Below, one piece after another: positions 1 through 11,079 of a stretch of DNA of 64,000 nt (position 1 is its first letter; the number at the start of each line of letters is the position of its first letter). Below the pieces are notes generated by a model. That model was not told the origin of the DNA, did not search any database, and worked only from the letters and a program-made list of their open reading frames with translations. Source of the DNA: Polytrichum commune. Lineage: Eukaryota > Streptophyta > Polytrichopsida > Polytrichales > Polytrichaceae. Both the position numbers and the translations under genes were made by a program. Where the stretch lies: positions 31,930,001-31,994,000 of the forward strand of contig OX485803.1 of the NCBI GenBank assembly GCA_950295325.1, in the 5' to 3' direction.

Positions 1-3000
1 AGCCGTGTGTGTTGTATTTATCTTTGTTATATTGTTGCCAGAGCCATTTTAGTCTTGTAGTTGGGATGGTAATGAGGTGTCGTCCGGTGTCTTCGTATAT
101 ATATGTTAATTCGTTTTGTGTGTGTATGGTGTTTTCTACAGTGGCAATGTTTTTTTCTGGGTTGCATTCTATTACTGATATTTATGTGTATGGTATTATC
201 GTAGGTGATGGTATAAATATTGGATCTTTTGCTTGGATGGGGGCTATGTGTGTTTGTATAATGTTTTTATAGTAGTTGTGTTGGTGTCTTGTGTAGTATT
301 CTTTTAGTAATTTGATGTTGTGTTCGATTACTAGGAGTTGGTTTAGTGGGAAGAATTCGCATTGTGGTAGCCATTTGTTATATGTGGTGTTGTTTTGGAG
401 TGACCATTGGCATAGGTATGTGTTGAATTTTTTTGTTATTTTATACTTATCTTTGGTTTCGTTTGATTTGTTGTTCAGTATACTATGTATGGGGAATCTG
501 AGTGGGTTATTTTTTATGTTGGGGGTGGATTGGGTTGTTGTGGTTGTTGTGGTGGTGGTAGGTGTAATGGATTTTATTGCATGGTGGGTGTTAGTTCATT
601 ATTTTCTGATATGTATCTTGTTTTTAATGTACGGGTTTGGGGGTGCCTGTTACATGGATTTGGGCAGTTTTGGTTGCAACTTTGTTGGCAAAAAGTTATT
701 CCGCTATACGTAGTGCAGTTTTTTTGAGTTTTGTTGGTGTTTTATAATATATTTGGAAGTTTTTTGGTGACATTAAATTTGTACCATTGGGGAGGGAGAT
801 GTGTTTTACTTTATGTATGTTGTGGGTTAAGAGTTTGTATAGTAGTTTTATGGATAGCTCTGGGTTTAGTTGTGGTAGTTCGGTTGTGGCTTGTGTTCTC
901 CATTCATGTTCTAGTTCTGTTGTGTGGAGTTGAAAGTTTGCTTCTATGCTTTTGAGGTGAGCTCCTCCTTTTTTTTTCATTAGGAATAACGTTCGTGTTG
1001 TAGGTGATCTTATACAGTCTTGGTATTTGATTCTTTCTAGGTCATCTGTCCTTCTGTGTTTAGCTAGTATATGTTGTATGAGTCCTTTGTATATTGTTCC
1101 TAATCTTCCGGAGTCGTTTAATGCATTTCTAAGTTGTTCGCTAATACATCTTAGGTAAGCGTTTTTTAATGAGAATGTTTCTAGTCCAAATAGGTCATGT
1201 GGTAGTTGGGTTATTATGTTTGCTGTACATTTGGGAAGACCACATATTATTTTTTGGATACCAATTATTTTTTGTCTAATTTTTTTATGGTTGGTAATGA
1301 ATATGGGACTGCGTAGAAGTTGTAGGCTATACCAACTCTGATGACGGTATCCACCATGCTTATTTTTTGTTTGATTGTAGCTGGGCAATTTGTTAGTTCT
1401 TTGCATTGGTTTATTATTTTGGCTAACGTGATGTGTGTTTGGAGCTTCCATTTTAGTGACGGTACTAATTGTATGCCTAAGTAGATGTAGGGTTCGTTTT
1501 GGTGTAGGATTGGTAGTTGTTGGTTCCTGTAGTTGATGTTTTGGGCTTGGATTTTGGCTTTGAATGTTTCAAGTTTTATTTTTGATTTATTTGGACACCC
1601 TGTGATGGCACATTTTGGCACTCCTAAATCCATTCCGGCCCAATCATAGTATTTATCTAATTTGCTTAGTTGTGTTTGTATTGATTGAAGATTGCTTGTG
1701 ATAGCGGCCAGATCGTCTGTGTATGCTGCCGAGCTGATTGTTAGTTTGGACGTACCAAATGTGTATCCATTCTTTCCTCTTTGTAGCCATCTAAGTAGAG
1801 GTTCTAGGAATATTAGGAAGAGGTATGGGCTGAGTGTGTCTCCTTGTATTGCGCCTCTTTGTATTGGTATAGGTTTTGTTTTTCCGAAGTGTTCACCGGT
1901 GAATATGGTATTGGAGTTTGAATAAATGTTTCCTATTAGGGTCACCGCATCTTCTAGGTATCCTAAGTCTTTTGTTATTGCTAACAGCCTTGCGTGATCG
2001 AGCGAACCGAAGGCATTTTTTAAGTCAATATATAATAGGTATATATCTTGGTTTGTAAATCTTGCATCTTCTAGTGCTGCTATGAGAAGTTGGAGTTGTC
2101 TGGACGTGCTTCTTTCTGCTCTAAATCCTTCTTGATTGTCGTGGAGGATTTGGTGTTTTTCCCCGTATGCTAATAATATATATGTTATGGTACTTGTAAA
2201 GAATTTGTATATTGTGTTTGCGAGTGCAATTGGTCTATGGTTTGATCATTTTGATGGGTCTCCTTTCTTATATAAAAGTATGGTTAGGCTTATTTTCCAT
2301 GATGTTGGGATTTGTTTTTGTTTATAACAGTGGGAGAAGAATATGAAGAGTAGTTTGTGGAAGCTTTCGGACATATTCTTTATGATTATATTGGGAATTT
2401 TATTGGGACCTGGTGTTTTGTTGTTTGCTAGGTTTTTAAGGCAAATGTCGTATGTTTCTCTGTCAAAGTATTTATGTAGAGGGGTTTGTGGGGTTCTTCT
2501 TTTGTCGATTACAAATCCGTCCAGGTCATGCCAAAGGTATTGTCTTACACCGCATGTACAGTATGATGTATGCTCCGGTTGGTGATAACATGTTGGTACT
2601 GTGGGTCTGTTGCTAGTGGATTGTTGTTTGTGAATTTCGTTGGCTATATCTACCGGATTCGTAAGTATGTTCTGGTGTTCATTTGTAATGCAGTTGAGTG
2701 GGGGTGTTTATTGGTTTTTGAAGACTCTTTTGTTAATTTTCTTTGGACTTTTTTCATATAATTGTCTGTATTTGGTTATGGCTTTTTTGATACATTCTTG
2801 GGTGTATTTTGTGGTAATTTTTCGGGCATGTATAATTGCGGTTTTGGTTATTTGGGCTATTGTTTTTATCCATTCTTGTTGGTTAGGTTCTTGATTTGGG
2901 GGAGGTGGGATAATGACTTGAGTGTGATTATGTAGTTCTTCTATTATTGGGTGTGTTGACCAGTTAGGTGAGTTCTTTATGCGGTAGATTGCTTTCCTAA

Positions 3001-3446
3001 TTAGATGATAGGTGGAGAGATGTTTTTTCCATTTTGTTTGTAGTTTTCTTGGTAGAAAACTTCCTTGTTGCGATGTTCGGTTTGTGAGGTCTGGGAGGGG
3101 TGGTGCGCTACACGTGTTTTGGATTTTTTCATAAATTTGTTGAATTAGATGGTCTAGCTTAGTGTAAGATCTTTGCCATTGTACTGTTGTTATTTGGTTG
3201 TTTTTTAATATGTTTGTGAGTTCGATTATTTGTAGTACGTTTTCTTCAACAAATTATGTTTTGAATAATTCGATGTTTGCTTGTGGAATGGGGTTTAGTA
3301 GCCTTGGTGATTTGTTTGTGGTTGGTGGCGTACAGCGGGCTAGTAGTGTATTTGGTGGTATATATAGTGTTACTGGGAAGTGGTCTGAGTTTAGGTTATG
3401 GTCGTTATCGAGAAGAAGTATATGAGCCCATGGAATGGATTCCAGC
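1..3446 (-). pseudogene. LINE A endonuclease C-terminus, reverse transcriptase and pre-RNase H region
   Basis: Directly minus-downstream of the insertion, the endonuclease resumes and ends with LNSDHFPV, the conserved SDH block. The RT follows: LLYKKGDPSK near 2270, HRPIALANTIYKFF, the motif-A stretch LYIDLKNAFGSLDH (about 2040-1996), the motif-B block RGAIQGDTLSPYLF (about 1870-1825) and motif C AYTDDLA (YTDD at 1723-1712). A TGA at 2248-2246 falls at the K-W-S-N-H-R-P-I type position where Trp is expected. Another stop ends the RT frame at 1265, and other stops and frame changes occur downstream. Trp is encoded by TGG elsewhere in the same RT (PTSWK), so the TGA codons are mutations and not a variant code. 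Sequence from 690 to 1 continues as a degenerate post-RT region. Confidence 0.8.
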
Positions 3447-5754
3447 CCTCTCGTGAGGCCACGTCACATTTCCATTTATGTCCGTCCGATTCAGAATTTT
3501 TTCATGTCTGCCGTCGATTTTGAAGTGAAACTTAACCGGAGTTTTTGGCGATGGTTTCAAGGCGACGTTGAATTCAAGGCATCGTTGCTTTCCTATTTAT
3601 GTTGCTCTTGGTTTGCCGTTTAGGGTTTGGCGACAACTTGGAACTTCTGACCAAATGTGACGCTCCTTTTCATCAGTCCCGATCGAAGGCCTTCGATCTT
3701 AATAAGTTACTCTTGTTTTGAGAAATTTGAATTTGTAATGCTGGTGTCTGTAGCTTGGCAATCAATGTCTAATTGCATGCGATATCTTGTGGAGTCCTGT
3801 GGGGTTTGAAGAGACTCTCGAAGAACTCATTTCTCGCTTGTATTTCAATATTATTCTTGCATTGGAGTCTTGTTGCGGCCATATCGAAGTAAAAGATGAG
3901 GGATGTTCTAGGGTTTAGGTTGCATCTTGCTGGATGGCCGAACATTGGATTGGGAGCAGTGCTGCAGTGGAGGGAGTGAGAATGAGGTGTATGATGGGAA
4001 GATAAGCAAAGTACTTTGAAGTTTGGATGTTGAGCAATTAATGCAAACAGCTTTGTGAGAGAATGTGGATTAGCAGGAGCAAAAGTTGAGATCTGCTTCG
4101 GGTTAAGTGTAAGTGCTACAAATGCGAAGTGGTCGTTGTTGCGTTATGATTGCAGGATTGGGTTCAGGTTTTTTCTTGATTAACCAGGCCATGGCGTAGA
4201 GATTAAGGCCTTCGGATTGAAGGTCGTTTGTTGAGTTAAATAGAGTCCATTTCTGTGTCTCTGCTTGCGATAATGTCATACACTACATCAGAATGAGTAC
4301 ATTCTAGAGAAGGTTATGGATGCATAAGAATGTAGATTTACATCAGTCTTGCGTTCAGAATGTAATTAGATATCTCAGCGCAGACGTTCAGATTTTCGTC
4401 AACACTGGACTTTCAGCATCAAATTTGACAGAAACTTAATTGCGAATTCGTTTCTGCAAGTGAAAGTATATGCACATCAAAGCGTTTAGGGTTTTCACAG
4501 AAACTCATGTGCACATCCTTAACGATGTCGGGGTTTCAGATTCTAGTCCTTCAGTACTTCCAAATACCGAATCTTTCGGAGTGCTGGAATCATTCATCTT
4601 CTAGGGTTGGGTCTAAGTCAAAAAATTGCTGAGGTAGAGTTGTAGCGTATCCTTCGTCCTGGAACGTCTCCTACTGTGGTCTGATGTGGAACTGAACATG
4701 AAATATTGAGCTGCACCAACATGAGTTTTGAAATTGGGAGTCATAATCTGAAAGCCCTTTTTGCAGCGAAGAGTGGAAGCTTCACAAGCTAATTGTTATG
4801 TTTCTAAGAATATATGCTGCATTATCTCCCCTTAAGATTTGATTTGGTCTTTTTGGAATAATTTATTGGAAGATGTTGACAGTCTTTAAAGGTCGAATCA
4901 AACCAGCAAGGAATGGTAGCAAGGATGTTGAAATGGCAGCCAAGGTTTCCCTCAAAGTTATGTTCTCTCAAAGTTATGTTTCCCTCAAAGTACACATAAC
5001 TTTCTCACTAGATAATTATAGTACTCCAAATACACAAGATAATTATAGCACTCCAAATACACAGTAGCTTTCTGAGACAGAATATGAAATACACCGTTAG
5101 TACAAGATGATTAGCATATCTAAACCAAGGCTGTAGCAACTTTTCATCATAGGTTTTAACGCTCACATGAATATCTTGTTAACTTTCAAAGTGAAAATTC
5201 TTGTGCTCATTACATGGTCTTCTACGTCTGCCCCAATTATGTTGACTACTTAGCCTGAAAGTTGCGCGATGGATGGTAGAAGCAATATGTATTGGACCCA
5301 GATTAGTACAAGGTATTGATTCACTATAGCATGCAAAATACTAACTGAAATTATTCCACTGTTTCATATTTCCTTAGACGACAAAATGGTGATGGAAGCT
5401 CAGGCTTACTCCTTCACTAATTGAATAAAATCGTCAATGGTGCTTACAGTTAAGAGTGCACGTTATGAAGACCTGGTAGTTGCATATTTAGAAATTCAAG
5501 TTCCATTGCTCATGAAATAGAGCCAGTACCAAACTGAAATCCAGCATCTGCAGTAGAATTAGTATATGCCAGGCCGTGTCGTACTTTCACCACTTACAAT
5601 ATATAATTAAAAATTCCAAGAAAAGAAATTGGAAAAAGAGCATTTCATGAAGTATATTATAACATAACTTTGAACATAACAAAATTATGTTTCCCTCAAA
5701 GTACATGAAGTATGTTATGAAGCATTTCTCTCGACTTCTTCTTTCACCTCTCGT
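3447..5754. mobile_element. 2.3-kb insertion splitting the LINE A endonuclease, 8-bp target duplication
   Basis: CCTCTCGT occurs at 3447-3454 and again at 5747-5754, exactly where the A/C-rich LINE sequence stops and resumes. The intervening 2,292 bp has balanced base composition unlike the LINE, and no long open frame on either strand. An 8-bp duplication is typical of hAT-class transposons, but I see no convincing terminal inverted repeats, and no poly-A tail that would mark a retro-insert. The class is therefore unassigned. The LINE reading frame on the two sides differs by one base, which could be a later indel. Confidence 0.6.
5010..5063. repeat. 27-bp tandem duplication
   Basis: Two adjacent 27-bp units differ at one base (AGATAATTATAG core). 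They lie inside the insertion at 3447-5754. Related AAGTTATGTTTCCCTCAAAG pieces recur nearby (about 4945-4995) and again near 5680-5700. Confidence 0.85.
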
Positions 5755-7168
5755 TTGTGGTTGATGAGTATAGAGCATTATTGGGTGTTTTAATGTAATA
5801 TCCATCTATTAAGCTAGTTTGGTTGTAGTCTTGGCCCCCTTGTCTAGAGTATGAGCTGTTCGTGAGGATATATGTGAGTTCAAGGTTGTTTGTAAATGCA
5901 TGTCATTCTATATCTTCAACTTGTGGTGGTGTTGTTATGTATCCATTTTGTCGTCCAATTAGGGCTATGTCTCTGTTAAAGTCTCCGCATAAGATGAGTG
6001 TGTGATTTGGGTGGTTAGTGTTTTGTTGTGTGATATTTTGTTGTATTATTGATATAAGTCGTATGTCCTCTTCGTGTGACGGCATGTAGATGTGTATTAT
6101 TAGCCATGGTTGTAGGGGTTGGTTGTTTATTTTTATTATTTGTAAGTATGGTGATATTGCAGCTGGAGTGGGGATTTTGGTGATGTTACCGGGATACGCG
6201 TATGATTTGTTTATGAGTGTAAGGAGTCCACCTCTTGCAGGTGTATATGACATTCTTTGTTGTATACATCTTGTTAATGTATGTGTGTTGTTAAATATTA
6301 GCTTGTATTGTGGGAATAGGTTTTGTATGTATTTTGTGGATTTTGTTGCGGTTAGTTTGGTTTCTTGTATAGTGATGATTGCGGGATTGTTTGGTATATA
6401 TGATATAAGTTGGTGGAGGTTTGGTAGGGCTGTATTTAGTGATGAAGCGTTCCATGTAATTAAATGTGTGCTGTGGTTTGTTGTTTGGTTTTCTTGGGGG
6501 TGCAACGTGGGTATGTCGGGTAGTGGCGGGGGGTGGGAATATTCATGTAGCGGGTCTTTACATTTTAAAGCTTCTGTAAGTAATTCATTTGGTAGAAAGG
6601 GAAATTTGTCTATTATTAGCTGTATATTTAAGGGTGCATTACTTTGTTTAATGAAGTTATATAGCTCTTTGTGGATGGTTCTGGGTGGGTTGATAATGTC
6701 TTGATTTGTTTGTAAGAATTGTGTGTATGAGTGCGTGGTTGTGATGTGTCTTTCGGGTGGGTTTTGGAGTGAGGTCATGCGTTCTAGAGCTATGGTTGTC
6801 CAATCAGGTTCCGGTGTTTGTATTAATAAATGATTGCATATTTCTATTACTGGGCTAATTGTGGTAATTAGTGCGTATAGTATGCATGGTGGTGGATGAT
6901 GTTGATTTCTGTAGATGTATCTTGATAGGTGTGGGTAGTTTATAATTGCTTCGTGGTGTTTTGGGTGTGTTAGGTTTATGATAGGGGAGAATTGTTTTGC
7001 TAGATGTTGATATTTAGGTTGTAATTTGATTGTGCATTCTATAAAATACCTTTTACATCTATTTTTATGTGTGGTTGGATGTGTTTGTAGGATGTTGGGC
7101 ATGGGTCCCGGGTTGGTTTCAATGTCCCCACTTTGTAGTATGAGTAAGTGTAAGAAAAATGCTTGCAT
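5755..7168 (-). pseudogene. LINE A endonuclease ORF, N-terminal part with 2A-like leader
   Basis: The frame opens at the ATG at 7168. A short hydrophobic leader ends in SGDIETNPGP (residues 13-22), a match to the D-x-E-x-N-P-G-P 2A signature. A Pro/Thr/His-rich linker of about 200 residues follows, then an exonuclease-endonuclease-phosphatase fold: ITWNASSLN, IITIQETKL (the catalytic Glu block) and LILCGDFNRD (the Asp/Asn block). The frame stops with TGA at 5905-5903, but the same frame continues afterwards with recognisable endonuclease sequence (LIDGYY near 5800), so the stop most likely replaced a Trp codon. The domain is then cut by the insertion at 3447-5754. By analogy with known 2A LINEs, the leader would be released and the nuclease translated as a separate product. 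This copy cannot be functional. Confidence 0.8.
7103..7138 (-). other. 2A-like ribosome-skipping motif
   Basis: The codons spell LQSGDIETNPGP in frame with the endonuclease that follows. All invariant positions of the 2A consensus (D, E, N-P-G then P) are present, and a hydrophobic stretch (FFLHLLIL) lies just upstream, as the nascent-chain half of a 2A requires. 2A-like sequences are established at the N-termini of trypanosome L1Tc/ingi and of several animal APE-type LINEs. I know of no well-known example in a land-plant element. Skipping activity itself cannot be seen from sequence. Confidence 0.75.
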
Positions 7169-7299
7169 TGTGAGAAGGTATTTTCGTCTTTTGTGTGTTG
7201 TGTACTATTGGTTTTTATTTTTCTTTCTTTTGATGTTTAGGTTTGTTATGTGTCTTGGGTGTTCAGTGGTTCTTTTTCGTGGTTGTTTGGAATATGTAG

Positions 7300-9240
7300 T
7301 TATGTTTTTTTTTGTTTTTTTGTTTTTTTGTTTTTTTTTGTTTTCTTAATTTTGGGCGAGGCCGGTAGGCCGAGTCCGTCTTAGGTGGTTTACGTGGATT
7401 TTGTTTTGTGTTTTTTTGTTTTGGTATTTGGGGGGATTTTTTGAGAGGGGTGGGTTGGTGTTGTGGGTTGGTGTTTTTGTAGAGATATGGTGTGCTTTTG
7501 TTTGTTTCCTTGTCGTCTTTTGTGTTTGGTATGGTTTTGGTTTTGTATGTGTGTTTTTTGTATTTTGACTGTGTGCTTTGGTTATGTTTGTTTGTTTCTT
7601 GTGTTTGTTCGTATGATTTATGTTTGTTTTTGTTAAGGTTTTACGTATATTATTTTGGTTTTGTTTTTTGTTTATTTGTTTTATTTGGTCATTGGTTTGG
7701 AGAGGTGTTTTGTTTTTATTGTTGTGTTTATTGTTTATAATATTGGTTGTTTGTATTTGTTTATGGTTTTCATGGATTTTGTTATTTTGTTTTGGGCTAT
7801 CTATCTTATTTTGTTTATTATATTGTTTTGTTCGTATGAGTTTTGGGTTTGAGGCATAGTTTTCGGTGGGTTTTGAGATTTGGGTGGGGTTTGGGTGTTT
7901 TTGGCTTAGTTTTATTTATTTTTTGGTTTTTAATGAGTGCATGTTTGGTTGCGGTGAGAGGGTTGTTTGTGGTGGGTGTTGTGTTTTCTATTTGTTTGGA
8001 TAAGCAATATGTGTGTTTTGGGTACTCTTTGTATGTTGGGTGGAATCTGTATTTTTGGTGAGGTCTATATTTTGGGTGCAACATGAATTTTGGGTGGGGT
8101 TTGCATTTTTGGTGTGTGTAGTATTTCGTTTGAGTATTGTCTTTGTGTGTGTGTAAGGTAAGGTAATTGTACTTGTATTCCATATGGTATTTTGGGCATT
8201 GTAGGGTACTATGCTTAGTATGTTGGTAACTGGTATTATAGAGTACGGGTTTTGTTGTAGGTGTGTGTATGGTACTAGGGTGTGGTCGGGTTTCTTTGTT
8301 TTTTGATGGTTTGTCTTTTTTTGCATAGGAGGCGTATTGTGGTTGTAGAGTAGCGTAGATGTTTGTATTAGAGAGATACAAAAGAATCTTTAATCTCTTA
8401 GGGGATGCAGTAATTAAGTTGATGGGCCTTAGTTGATAGGAAGTGTTAGATGGTCTATGACTTGGTGTGTTAGTTGTGGTTTTGTTTTTTTGGTATGTTT
8501 TTGTTTTGTTGTCCTTATCTTTTATCTTTTTTTGTTTTTTGTTTTTTGTATTGGCGAGGCCGGTAAGCCGAGCTCGTTTTAGTTTATTATGGTTTTTGTT
8601 AATGATTATCATGGGTTTTGAGTATTTTGCATGGTATTTGTGTTTTGGTTTGTGGAAATTTTTTGGATGGGGTTTATATTTTTGGTGGGGACTATATATA
8701 TATATTTATTTATTTATTTATTTATTTATTTTTGGGGACTATATTTTGGATGTAATATGTAATTTATGTGGGGTTTGTTTTTTGGGTGTGGATAGTATTT
8801 CGTTTGAGGTTTGTCTTTGTGCGCATATAAAGTAAAGCAATTGTACTTATATTTCTTATGGTATTTTGGACATTGTAGGATATTGATGTTAGCATGATGG
8901 TATCTAGCATTATAGAGTACGGACTTTGTTGTAGGTGTATAGTATTTGGTTTGAGTATTGTATTTGGCTGGAGTATAGTATTTGGTTTGAGTATTGTATT
9001 GGGCTAGAGTATTGTATTTGGATGGAGTATAGTATTTGGTTTGAGTATTGTATTTGGCTAGAGTATTGTATTTGTGCACGTATAAAGTAGAGAAATTGTA
9101 CTTGTATTCCATATGGTATTTTGGACATTGTAGAGTACCATGACTAATACGATGGTACCTAGTATTTATTCTATGTGTAATACTATATCCAATACTATGT
9201 CTAAGTACGTGTATATATCTAAGATAGTATTGAGGTAAAT
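7300..9240 (-). repeat. A/C-rich leader-like region with repeated modules
   Basis: On the minus strand this is A/C-rich sequence like LINE A. A GC-rich motif (plus strand GGCGAGGCCGGTAGGCCGAG) occurs at 7355-7380 and, slightly changed, at 8553-8577, each followed in the minus direction by an A-rich tract. A second module of about 120 bp occurs three times (about 8148-8272, 8820-8942 and 9075-9170). Open minus-strand frames (8612-7818 and 9271-8726) encode Tyr/Lys/Thr/Asn-rich, low-complexity polypeptides with a recurring CPKYHMEYKYN motif. Whether these are translated or merely stop-poor because of composition is unclear. The region may be the LINE A 5' leader or a separate degenerate repeat. 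Confidence 0.5.
8953..9078. repeat. 18-bp minisatellite, seven units
   Basis: Units of the form GAGTATTGTATTTGGCTA repeat about seven times with a few substitutions. Because 18 is a multiple of 3, the minus-strand frame stays open and encodes a Tyr-rich hexapeptide repeat of the KYNTQT / KYYTPA type. Confidence 0.85.
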
Positions 9241-9267
9241 AATTTTTTTTTCCCCGGCGATTTGTGG

Positions 9268-11055
9268 TCAATCCACATTTGGCAGGTTTTTTATCATAAG
9301 ATTTGGGTTTACCATCCCAGTAATTTGTTGCATCCCGGTAAGTGCCATGGTTAATGTGTTTTGGATGTCCAACATTTGCTTCTTCAATTTTTCGTTGATG
9401 TCATCTACATAGTTGTGGGCCTCTTTGACTATGTCATCCTTCAAGACCTTCATCTCTTCGTGTAGTTCAAGCTTGAGTTTCTTGTTACCTTCTTCAATGG
9501 CCTCCTTCATGATGGTAAAAACTTCGTTTTTGGTGGCATTTTTCTCTCCTTGGTTTTGGTTTTGGATTGCTTCAATGGTGTTCACCAAGCAAGTGTTAGT
9601 ATCTTCAAATCCAAACTTGATCAACAAATATCTAGAAGGTTTGTCAATATCATCAAGACTTCTACGGTGTGGAGTGATTTCCACATGATAAACACCAATT
9701 TTTTCCTCTTTTCCTACAAACTTTTTGTATACAAAGGGGTTGAGACATTCTACATTTGTACTACCATTGTGTCTAATTCCATATTGCTTATGGAACCAAA
9801 TGGAGACAACATTCTTGGTTCCAATTATCTTGCAAATTTCAAGAGATGTGTCATCTATGCTCATCAAGATGGGAAGGTTGTAGAAGGTGAGGGTTAGAGC
9901 TTCTTTCCTTTGTTTTTGCTCCAAGGTGAGAGAAGGCCCTTTCTTCACTTACCCTTCCAAAATTTCATGGTGTGTTGCAACTTGGAGGTCTTGAATTTTC
10001 TTGGCTTGTGAGGGGGTTGGTGCAACAATGTAAGCATGGTTGTTGGAAGTGCCCTTTTGCACCTCTACAATCTCAAATTCATGACCTCTCCTAAAACTAT
10101 TCTCTAAAACATCTTTGAAGAGCATGTGTGAAGAGACATCAATCAAAGTTTCACTAGTGATTTTGATTGAAAGGTTGTTGTTCCTAGCTATGGAGTGGTA
10201 AGTCTTACATACCTTTCCAAGAGTACCTTGGGTTGATTTGGGGTCCAATTGTAGAATGAATGGTCTAAGTCCTTTCAACTAGGCCACCCCATCAATTTCG
10301 GGGTGGAGAAGGTGGAGTTTGGCAATTCCCGCCCAAATTCCTTTCTCCCCACCTCTCTTAACACTCATGCACATGATAGATATGGGCTCAGGTATTTGCA
10401 TCAATTCAAGTCTTTTCCTTACTAGTTCTTTCACATGGTTATGGAGGAGAGGGGTGTTGGGTAATTGAAATTCAATAGCAACATGGAAGTCCAAAGAGAG
10501 ACATGTATTGGGATCGATTGGGATATCATATGGGATTTGCGTTAGGTTGAGGTGTTGTCCAAGGACACCATCCTCTCTCTTATCTGGGTAATAGATTTGG
10601 GGTATCCTTGGGAAGGATATTGTCACCCCCTCCATTTCTTCCGCTTCCTTCTTTGGTACACCCCTAAGTACCCTATCTTCGATGGATTCACCATCGAAGA
10701 GCTCATCCAACCCCTCTTCCATAGCCAATTTCTCCATGTTAGTGAAACCATACCAAAAATTTTGACGGAACCTTCGTTCAGGGAAAATAGAATTTACCTA
10801 TGTGACTTGTGGGCGTCGTTGTGGGGTTTGGTGTAGAGATTTGCTCGGTGTTGTCTTCTCCCGAGTCCTCTTGGTGCCTATTTCCTTCGCAGCTTGATTC
10901 TCCTTTGCCTTCTCTGCTAAGAGCCGCATGAGGTTTTGTGAGGGTGTGTCTACCTCCATGTTGTCCTCGTTGCTTGAGTTGCCTCTATATGCGGAGGGTG
11001 ACGCCATGTTGGGAATTAGGTGTGTTAAGTGGTGCAGTTGGGCTTCTACTGTCAC
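9268..11055 (-). pseudogene. Unrecognised 595-codon frame with three in-frame stops (possible retroelement ORF1)
   Basis: One minus-strand frame runs from the ATG at 11055 to TGA at 9268 with no frameshift, interrupted by stops at about 10800 (TAG), 10281 (TAG) and 9951 (TAA). I do not recognise the family. The N-terminal ~85 residues are charged and low-complexity, followed by a segment with GVPKKEAEEMEG. The middle is globular, and the last ~230 residues contain an RRM-like stretch (TLTFYNLPILM ... YLLIKFGFED) then a coiled-coil-like acidic/basic helix (ELHEEMKVLKDDIVKEA). RNA-binding plus coiled coil is the typical layout of LINE ORF1 proteins. Just after the stop there is an A9 run (9251-9243), consistent with a retro-insert tail. 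It lies upstream of and co-oriented with LINE A, but its base composition is different, so membership of LINE A is uncertain. Confidence 0.55.
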
Positions 11056-11079
11056 AATTTTTTTTTGTAGCCCCTTTAT

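Larger units (their letters stand above)
1..7380 (-). mobile_element. LINE A: degenerate APE-type non-LTR retrotransposon, 3' part beyond window
   Basis: The minus strand reads, in order, an APE-type endonuclease, a reverse transcriptase and a post-RT region that runs off position 1. The coding strand is strikingly A/C-rich, so the + strand here looks G/T-rich. The element is dead: several in-frame stops interrupt it and a 2.3-kb insertion splits the endonuclease. The 5' limit is uncertain. A GC-rich motif followed (minus direction) by an A-rich tract at 7380-7300 may belong to its 5' leader. The RNase H and C-terminal domains are not in this copy within the window, but a matching 3' fragment lies at 41.1-42.7 kb. 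The domain order fits APE + RNase H LINE clades rather than ordinary plant L1; the clade assignment is inference. Confidence 0.85.

Noticed and set aside
9-955. Plus-strand Val/Phe/Cys-rich open frames that look like membrane proteins
   Set aside because: They are antisense to the A/C-rich LINE coding strand; the G/T-rich complement yields hydrophobic frames automatically.
2246-5905. Variant genetic code with TGA read as Trp
   Set aside because: TGG is used for Trp in the same RT, TAA/TAG stops also occur in related fragments, and host genes use standard stops.
6090-6704. 204-codon plus-strand frame
   Set aside because: Complement of the endonuclease ORF, which has real motifs on the minus strand.
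7355-7380. Possible RNA polymerase III A-box (TGGCGAGGCCGG-like) in the repeated GC motif
   Set aside because: On the opposite strand to the element, no B-box at a suitable distance.
7492-7860. Plus-strand Phe/Leu/Cys-rich hydrophobic frames
   Set aside because: Complement of low-complexity A/C-rich sequence; no family features.
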